From the NCBI GenBank assembly GCA_033239525.1, contig BSYO01000002.1, positions 27,138,068-27,202,067 of the forward strand: a DNA stretch of 64,000 nt, read 5' to 3'. A model generated the notes under the pieces. It did not search any database. It had not been told where the DNA came from and saw only the letters and a program-made list of their open reading frames with translations. The translations under genes were made by a program, and so were the position numbers. This document shows positions 56,960 through 64,000 of this stretch, in pieces. The stretch's first letter is position 1. Each line of letters opens with the position of its first letter. Origin of the DNA: Nepenthes gracilis (Eukaryota > Streptophyta > Magnoliopsida > Caryophyllales > Nepenthaceae).

Positions 56960-58300
56960 ATGGAACAGTTCAATGGGCAAAATAATTTCATCATTTGGTA
57001 GAAAGGATGAGAAATATTTTAACTTAAGAAGGAACGGTAAAAGCTCTACGGAGAAGGGAGGAGAAGCCGAAGAATATAACAGAGGAAGAGTGACAAGATA
57101 GGAAGGATATTATAAATTGTACTATCAAGTTGTGTCTTGCAGATAACACTCTCCAGGAGGTCGTAAGCTTGTCAGACCCAGCGGAGGTTTGAAAAAAGTT
57201 TGAGAGCCGTATAAGTTTAAATTTTTAACAATCAGGCTGCATGTGAAGTAGTTCTGTGCCCTGCAGTTGTTGGAAGGTTGGAGTTTTGAGAAGCACTTGA
57301 ACGAGTTTAACTAGATCGTGATGCAGATGTCGGCTATTGAAGAGGAGATCAAAGAGAAAGACAAAGCGTTTGTATTCTTGGCATCCTTGCCGACCTCGTA
57401 CGATTATATTGTCACGATACTACTGTTTGGGAAGGATATGTTGAGATTGAATAAGGTCATAACTTTCCTACTCATGAATGAGTCAAGATGGAGGGAAAGC
57501 GATGAGGTCTCAAGCTCACAACCAAGTCTGCTTGTGGCGACCAGTAGTCGGGGACGAGGGAAATCGAGGAAACGAGGCAGAGGCGTCAAGTCGGAGAAGA
57601 GCAACAGTTAGAGCAAGCTTCAGGAATGAACATGCTTCCGCTATGGCAAGAAAGGCCATATAAAGCGAGACTGCCCGTAGAGAAAGTAGGAGAATGAGGG
57701 CAGAAGTGATTACGTGGAGAGGCCGGATCATACTGATGATCGAGAGACTGTCATTTTCTGTGGAGACCTCCTAGTTATCCACGCAGGGAAAGCACGGAGC
57801 CCACCATGTCAAGAGACAAGTTGGGTGATGGACAATGAGACCTCACACCATACATCACCGAAGAAGTCCCATTTCACGAGTTATATGCCCGTTGGCCACG
57901 GGGTGTTGATTATAGGTAACAGTGACTTGTCAAGGATTGTTGGCATTGGGGATGTTTGCTTAAGGACAAGTAAAGGGACAAACTCGTGCTGAAGGGCATG
58001 TGACATGCCACAAATTTGAGGTTGAATGTGATTTTAAGCAGGAAACTTGATTAAGAAGTATTCAAGTCGACATTTGGTGATGGCCAGTGAGAACTCACCA
58101 AATGCGCCTCATTTATGGTAAGGAAAAGTAAGAGATCAAGACGGTACCTGATAAAAGCCTATGTTGCCAAAGAAAGTACCAAGGTGACTAAAGGGGGCAT
58201 TAGTCAAACTGGCAGGAGGTGGTGGGCAAGATAGAGTGTAAGGGAGAGTGATACGACTGTGGTGAAGGAGTTGAAGGAGAGTGGGACTACTCCAGATTTA
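56960..58300 (+). pseudogene. copia gag–protease relic
   Basis: 57318–57611 is an open frame (97 codons) with the Gag stretch KDKAFVFLASLPTSYDYIV. Just after, a frame shift gives the zinc-knuckle-like FRYGKKGHIKRDCP, where one cysteine is replaced. 57714–57992 contains WVMDNETSHHTSPKKSHF and VGIGDVCLRTSKG, the protease region; the catalytic D-T/S-G triad is altered (DNE). Beyond about 58000 only fragments resembling the pre-integrase segment can be read. The product would have formed the particle and cleaved the polyprotein; this copy is non-functional. Confidence 0.65.
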
Positions 58301-58437
58301 GTGGGGTGGAGAAAAGTATCATTCAGGTTTGCGGAGACTAATACTAGAGCTCTAATCGGGGGAAGCTCCCAAAGGCAGGAGATGACAGTTGTCGAAAAAT
58401 AGCGAAGGTTTTCCCCATAAGGTAGTGAGGAAAAGTT

Positions 58438-59765
58438 TGTTGGATTTGGTCACTCCATTGTAGGTAACTCAACAAACAAGTTTTGTCATCGGTGAATCAC
58501 ATAGGCTTTGTGTGATGGTTGGAGTGGCAAATTTCAGAGTAAAATTTGTCGAAGAGGATTTCCGAAGAGGAAAATCGGATAGGAATTCTTGGAGTGGATT
58601 TTCGGAGTGAAAATCCAAAAAAGGATTTCCGAAGAGCATTTTCTAAAATGAAAAATATTAGAGTGCATTTTCTGGGATGAAAAATGCCGGAGTGCATTTT
58701 GGAGTGAAAATGCGGGGGTACATTTTTCAGAGATGAAATGACTGGTCAATAAGTTGACTAGCTGAAGGAGCGCGATCGGCTGAAGGAGCGCAGATTGCAG
58801 TTTGCCAATTTAGGGCAAAGTGACCGGTCAACATGTTGACCGGCAGATTATGGATTCCGGATCGACAAATTATGGATTTCGGTCTACGTTCGTTGACCGG
58901 CTGTTGAAGGTGCACGAAAATTTTCGGTTGGTATTATTGGTATGGAAACGCCCGAGGATATGGGCTGTACACAGAACGATCGAGAATATGGAATAATTTT
59001 TGAGGCTGTTGTCATTGCCTGGACACATCAAGGAACGCCTGAAGACATTAGTAATGCCTGAGGACTTTTGCACACTTTGGCCCGAGGAATTGGGCACAGA
59101 AAGTACACAAGGATGTCAAATCAGAAGATTGATTGAGCATACATGATCTCAGGAGAATATGTGCAATCTCTGCAGAGTGTGCGCCGTTTCTATAGAGTAC
59201 GATAATTTATAGTTCATGCACCGTCTGTGTAGATGGCAGATTACAGAGCTATTGATGGTAGGTGTTTGTCCACACGTAATATACTTGTTGAGCAGATGGT
59301 CTCCAGGGAAAGTAATATATATATGCATGCTAGGCATGCGGTAAAGATGACACAAGTGTGGGGCACAAGTGGGTGATACTGTGTGAGACGAAGTCTAGAG
59401 TGGCGGTGAAGTCTCCAGAGACAAAGTTCACAGTGGTAAAGTTCAGGAGTGTGTGAAAAAAAAAAAGAGAGAAGTGCACCACTAGTGAGAAAAAAAGAAG
59501 AAGAAAAACATAGGGATAATAGCGAAATGAGAGTTTCCTTGCTCGGAGTTGTTTTTCTTAGTTTGTCTCGGGCGTAGAGAGAATACTCTATCTCGGGAGT
59601 TTTTCATAACTATTTTTTACATAATGGATTTGTTGTGAATTAAGTGTCATGCGATTTTTTTCTTCAATTTGTGAAGGATTTTCACGTAAAACTTATATGT
59701 TCCTCTTTTCTCTTCTATTATGTGCTTTAGAGCATTCTTGTCTAGCCGGTCATTTTGCTCCAACA
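58438..59765 (+). repeat. 3' LTR of Tork-like element
   Basis: 1328 bp, starting TGTTGGATTTGGTCAC and ending TTGCTCCAACA. Co-linear with the 5' LTR. Both carry a block of repeated GGAGTG/GGAAGAG-type phrases (about 58540–58730) built on the theme GAGTGCATTTT. Confidence 0.8.
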
Positions 59766-59926
59766 CGGTATTCAAACTCAAATTTAATAATTTTGATAAT
59801 TTTATTTAAAAAAAAAACACAAGAAATATATCCTAATCCTTTATATATCTTCTTGCTTCCAACCCAAATGGAGAGGAGAAATGCTATTTTATTAGCTAAT
59901 TGTCAATCACAAAGTATTACAAAATA

Positions 59927-60263
59927 TGTAATATATTAGAAAATATATTGTGTAAATATTGTATATTTAGGTAGTATTTTATTAGGAAGTATTTTATATT
60001 TTAGGTATATTAGCATTGATGTATTTTAGGCTAGTGTATTTTTATTTTTGGTCCGTATTTCTTTTTTTACCGTTGCGTCTTTTGGTGTATAAATACACCG
60101 TCCCCCTCGATGTGTAAATATCCGAAAACGGCTATACAGCCAATTAATGCAACGCCAGACTTTTCTTCTGTTCCAATAAAGCACTTGAGTGCTACTTACC
60201 CTTCTGCCTTCGTCGTCTGTCTCCTTCGTCTTCACCTCCTTGCCTGGCCGTCGCCTTCTTACA
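59927..60263 (+). repeat. 5' LTR of a second Ty1/copia element
   Basis: A short LTR of 337 bp with TGTAA...TTACA inverted ends. A TATA box (GTATAAATACACC, about 60087) sits mid-way. It is followed at once by TGGTATCAGTGACATGGCAC, a primer site of initiator-Met-tRNA type. The 3' LTR lies beyond the window. Confidence 0.75.
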
Positions 60264-60276
60264 TGGTATCAGTGAC

Positions 60277-61310
60277 ATGGCACACCATCCCAACCCTAAT
60301 GCTTCTGATAACACATCTAGCCTTAACACATCCAACGACGACAACCCAGATCCGATTCTTATCCAAAAATTGCTACGCTTTCAAAACATTTCAGATCCAT
60401 GCAACTCGTTCCGTTTGGAAGCCAGCGATAGTCCAACCATCGTCTTAGTTGCCGATTTGCTCACCGTCGACAACTATTCGACCTGGTCCCGAACCATGCG
60501 TCGAGCGTTGAGGGCTAAAAACAAACTCCCTTTCATTGACGACACTGTTCCCAAACCTAGCGATTCCACCGATCCTCTTTTCGAAGCTTGGGGACGCTGT
60601 AAAGACATGGTTGTTTCTTGGATCCAGAACTCCATTAGCCCTTCCATTAAGTCCAGCGTCGTATTCGTTGATGACGCCTCTGAGATCTGGAAGGAACTGC
60701 GTGACCGATTCACCCAACAGAATAGGCCACGCATCTTCCAACTGAAGAAGTCCTTGGCTTGTCTCTTACAAGAGCACGATTTGATAAGTTTGTATTATGG
60801 AAAGTTGAAAACAATCTGGGACGAGTTTCTTATCTACGATTCCCTTCCAGATTGTAACTGTGGCAACATTAAAGTGCTCACTGAGCAATATCAAAGGGAT
60901 TGCGTCATGTAATTCCTAATGGGTCTCAAAGATTCTTATGCTAATGTGAGAGACCAGATTATGTTGATACACCCTCTCCCCTCTGTCAACAAAGTATTTT
61001 TGATAATCAACAGCAAGAATGACAATACCAAATGTTGTCTACTGTTCATCCTTCCGAAATTGTAGCCTTTCTCACTAAACGGTCTGTTAATAATTCTGTG
61101 AAAAATAATCGGATGATAAAAAATGACCACCCTTTTTGCGTTCATTATCGTGTTCCAGGGCATTCTATGCAATAGTGCTTTAAGATTGGGAATGCTGAAA
61201 TTTCCATACGTACTCACTGTAATAAACCCGGCCACGTTATTGATAAATGCTATCAGCTCCATGGCTTTCCTCCCGGTCGCAGACCGAGTGGCAAGTCTGG
61301 AACCACAGCA
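60277..61310 (+). pseudogene. copia gag, interrupted
   Basis: The first 211 codons (60277–60912) are open and start MAHHPNPNASDN. They include LTVDNYSTWSRTMRRALRAK (about residues 66–85), typical of plant copia Gag, then RIFQLKKSLACLLQE and YYGKLKTIWDEF. A stop (TAA/TAG region at 60910–60912) is followed in frame by FLMGLKDSYANVRDQI. Further along, about 61210–61290, HCNKPGHVIDKCYQLHGF is a zinc knuckle with the first cysteine lost. Gag would form the particle. The frame is broken in at least two places. Confidence 0.75.
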
Positions 61311-61539
61311 CTCTTAACCAACAAATTGAGCCACACCCCTGTCTCTGACCAAGAGACTCATGAGGATGACAAAGTTGAATTAACGAGATTGCAGTTCCAG
61401 CAACTGATGAATCTGATTCACCCGAAAGATTCAGCAATGCCTTCTCAAACAGCAAGAAAAAATTCCCAACCTTTTGATGCCACGGGTGATCAACCGAAGG
61501 CAGCAAATATGGCGGGTAATAATCTCTGCTCTGTCCCTT

Positions 61540-61700
61540 CCCCTTGTAATAGAAGGTACAACTGGATTCTTGACACAGGAGCCACCAATCACATGATATG
61601 TGATACAGCTTTATACCTTACCAAGGAGACTCTTGTCTCCTATTCTGTGAGACTCCCTAATGGGAGTAAGGCCCCAGATCTCGGTTATTGTTTATTTTTC
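61540..61700 (+). pseudogene. copia protease fragment
   Basis: The frame 61326–61724 contains WILDTGATNHMICD, which keeps the DTGA catalytic motif of the aspartic protease, and ends shortly after VRLPNGSKA. The segment that should follow (pre-integrase and the integrase zinc domain) is missing: about 30 codons on, the sequence jumps into the integrase core. Confidence 0.75.
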
Positions 61701-61734
61701 TTTGGTAACTTTTGCCTAATTTAGGACCTTTCCT

Positions 61735-62969
61735 CCTGGATTCGACGTTGTGTATTGTGACTTATGGGGACCATGTTCCGAAGAATCCTATGATGGATAT
61801 AAATACTTCTTAACTATCGTTGATGATTTCTCTAGGAGTATCTGGATTTACCTTCTGAAATAAAAATCGAAAACAAAATTGTGCCTGGAAGCCTTTTATA
61901 ATCTGGTTGCCGCACAATTTAATGTCAAAATCAAAGTAATTCGTAGCGATAATGGAACTGAATTCAAACTGGGAGACTTTTACAGTAATAGAGATGTTAT
62001 TCACCAACGTAGTTGTGTGGAAACACCATAGCAAAATGGTGTTGTTGAACGTAAACACCAACATTTATTAAATGTCGTTAGAGCTATTAGATTTCAATTG
62101 GGACTTCCTTTGAAATTCTGGAGTGATTGTATACTGACTGCTGCACACATTATCAACAGAATTTCCACTCCGTTACTTGAAAACAAGATTCCATACGAAT
62201 TCTTTATGGAGTCAAACCCAACTATGACAACCTTCGGGTATTTGGTTGTTTGTGCTTTGCATCCACCCTTTCTCATGGGCGGAAGAAATTTGATCCTAAA
62301 AGTAGAACTTGTCTATTTTTGGGATATTCTTTCAGAGTCAAAGGATACAAATTACTTGATTTATATAGTCATGTAACCTTCTATTCAAGGGATGTCATTT
62401 TTCATGAAAATGTGTTCCGGACAAAAGAAAACTTTGACGAATCTATTCCCACTCACCAATCCAATACCATGCCTCCTGTAGTGACTGACGTCGATCCGTT
62501 TGTCACTCAACAATTACCTCCTGTCCATAACTTGGACTTGCATTCAAACGCTGATCATGTTCTGGATGAAGACCCGCCAATCATTACCAATTGGAATGAT
62601 AACGAGGCAGAATCCAACTCATCCCCCATCCATGATCAACTAGCCCACAATCCAGAACCATTGAGTGACAGTCGGCAACCTAGTAACCCTTCTACAACCA
62701 TCCAACTCCCAACAGGAGATAACACCCCCGTTCGGAGAACCACTAGAACTCGGAAAGCTCCCCAATACCTGAAAGACTTTCATTGCCATCAAGCATCTCA
62801 AGTAGTCCCTATCCAACCCGCAACACAAGTCTCCCCAGGCAAACCTTACCCTCTTGAGAATCACATATCATACCAAAAGTTGTCCCACGACTATCAATCT
62901 TTCACTTCTTCCATCTCATCCCAAACTGAACCGCAAACCTATGCACAGGCCATACATGATCCTAACTAG
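61735..62969 (+). pseudogene. copia integrase relic
   Basis: Starts FDVVYCDLWGP and keeps the three catalytic positions: D in YCDLWGP, D in IRSDNGTEF and E in NGVVERKHQHLL. TAA/TAG stops fall at about 61861 and 62029, and a frameshift at about 62230 leads into the 239-codon frame 62250–62969 (FGYSF-like, VTFYSRDVIFHENVF), the C-terminal part and linker to RT. The linker is proline-, serine- and threonine-rich. Enzyme role: joining element DNA to the chromosome. Not functional. Confidence 0.75.
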
Positions 62970-64000
62970 CGTAAAGCCATCGAAGATGAACTGGAAGCCT
63001 CAGAGTTCAATAAAACCTGGACCATTACTGATTTACCTCGAGGAAAAAAATCTATCGGATGTCGATATATGTTCAAATTGAAATTCAATAGTAATGGGAG
63101 TATTAAAAGACATAAATGTCGGCTAGTAGCTAAAGGGTATACTCAAGAGGAATGAGTGGATTATCACGAAACCTTTTCCCCTGTCGCTAAACTCACCACC
63201 GTTCGATACCTTTTAGCTGTTGCTACCATAAAATGATGGCATTTGTATCACTTTGATGTCAATAATGTATTCTTAAATGGCACCCTAAACGAAGACATCT
63301 ATATGCAACAGCCCCTGGATATACCAAAGGAAAACCTCACCAAGTCTACAAATTACTAAAAAGTATTTATGGACTTAAACAAGCCTCCAGACAATGGTAC
63401 TCTAAACTTTCTACTTCCCTTATTACATATGGATTCGTGCAATCTAAGGCTGATTATAGCCTCTTTACAAAACAAGACGACACATCTTTTACCGTTCTTC
63501 TTATTTATATTGACGACATCGTCGTTACAAGTAATTGCTTAAAAGCCATTACCTCTATGAAAACTTTTCTTAATCAAGCCTTCAAGATTAAAGACCTTGG
63601 AACCTTACGATACTTTCTTGGTATAGAAGTTGCCCGATCAACAAAAGGTATACATCTTTGCCAATGAAAGTACACTCTTAATATTTTAGCCGATTCTAGC
63701 ACAATTGGAGCCAAACCTCTTACACTCCCAATTGATCAAAATGCAAAATTGAGTAAGCACATTGGGGAGGCCTTACAGGACCCAAGCACATATCGAAGGC
63801 TTGTTGGCCGTCTTCTGTACCTTACTGTTACACGGCCGGAGATTGCCTATGTTGTTCACATTTTGAGCCAATTTATGAATCAGCCTACCTCCAATCATAT
63901 GAGAGCTGCGTATCAAGTGTAGTGCTATCTTAAACTAAACCCAAGACAAGGCATACTACTTCCTACCACTTCGAACATTCAACTAAGAGCCTTTTGTGAT
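62970..64000 (+). pseudogene. copia reverse transcriptase/RNase H relic (incomplete)
   Basis: Blocks in order: KTWTITDLPRGKKSIGCRYM, CRLVAKGYTQEE, ETFSPVAKLTTVRYLLAVA, FDVNNVFLNGTLNEDIYMQQ, then a frame change, then the catalytic YIDDIVV (frame 63437–63667), FLGIEVARSTKGIHLCQ, YRRLVGRLLYLTVTRPEIAY, and the start of RNase H at the window edge. Stops fall at about 63154, 63235, 63358, 63665 and 63920. Several sit where a tryptophan or glutamine codon is expected. Confidence 0.8.

Larger units (their letters stand above)
55590..59765 (+). mobile_element. Ty1/copia (Tork-like) retrotransposon, internally deleted
   Basis: Direct LTRs 55590–56890 and 58438–59765 enclose only about 1.55 kb. A primer site of initiator-Met-tRNA type (AGTATCAGAGATA, about 56894) follows the 5' LTR, and a purine tract (AGTGAGGAAAAG) precedes the 3' LTR. 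The internal part carries copia Gag and protease relics in order. No integrase core, RT or RNase H is visible, so most of pol is gone. The LTR copies show many differences, so it is old. No target-site duplication found (ATTGA against CGGTA). Confidence 0.8.
59927..64000 (+). mobile_element. Ty1/copia retrotransposon (Ale/Ivana-like), runs off the window
   Basis: Starts with the LTR at 59927 and continues with gag, protease, integrase, RT and the beginning of RNase H in copia order. The coding region is broken by stops and frameshifts, and a deletion joins protease directly to the integrase core. The last readable block (QLRAFCD) is the start of RNase H at the window end. The lineage call rests on the short LTR and the CYQLHGFPPG-type Gag knuckle and is tentative. 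Confidence 0.85.

Overview
This is plant nuclear DNA, almost certainly from a eudicot. The three genes have plant-specific architecture: a LAMMER kinase of the AFC2 type, a chloroplast SufE–NadA quinolinate synthase, and the nitrate-transport partner NRT3/NAR2. All have GT–AG introns, and between them lies AT-rich DNA filled with LTR retrotransposons and foldback elements. No bacterial operon, CRISPR array, phage or rRNA/tRNA gene was seen. The species cannot be named from the sequence.

Layout. 1–2.7 kb: decayed Tat/Athila-type Ty3/gypsy gag-pol. 5.65–13.8 kb: an old Tekay-like Ty3/gypsy element with 2.2-kb LTRs, apparently inside an older LTR (pieces at 5.25–5.65 and 13.8–14.4 kb). 14.4–17.4 kb: AT-rich DNA with no recognised gene. 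17.4–17.7 kb: foldback element. 18.06–22.12 kb: AFC2 (+), 12 exons. 23.4–25.2 kb: two LTR remnants (-). 26.4–30 kb: a solo LTR of the Tekay-like family (-) between LTR fragments, one holding a 5 x 50 bp array. 30.43–39.10 kb: quinolinate synthase (+), 7 exons, with a 3.1-kb first intron invaded by LTR remnants. 39.69–40.69 kb: solo LTR. 42.79–49.21 kb: a complete but non-autonomous Tat-type element, bounded by ATGCC target-site duplications, with partial gag, a 57/43-bp repeat array and a decayed antisense gene. 49.5–50.4 kb: two foldback MITEs. 51.0–51.76 kb: LTR remnant. 51.97–53.82 kb: NRT3 (-), with a MITE in its intron and a 168-bp tandem duplication of its 5' region. 55.6–59.8 kb: internally deleted Ty1/copia element. 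59.9 kb to the end: a second Ty1/copia element, cut by the window edge.

The three host genes are independent single genes (RNA-splicing kinase, NAD biosynthesis, nitrate uptake), not a cluster. The rest is nested transposon history. I see no clearly new host system. The most unusual objects are the non-autonomous Tat element with its intron-bearing antisense gene and repeat arrays, the MITEs with 10-bp flanking repeats, and the duplicated NRT3 promoter/leader.

Limits: exon borders were assigned by eye from reading frame, GT–AG sites and remembered family similarity. Transposon lineage names come from domain order and motifs, without any database search.
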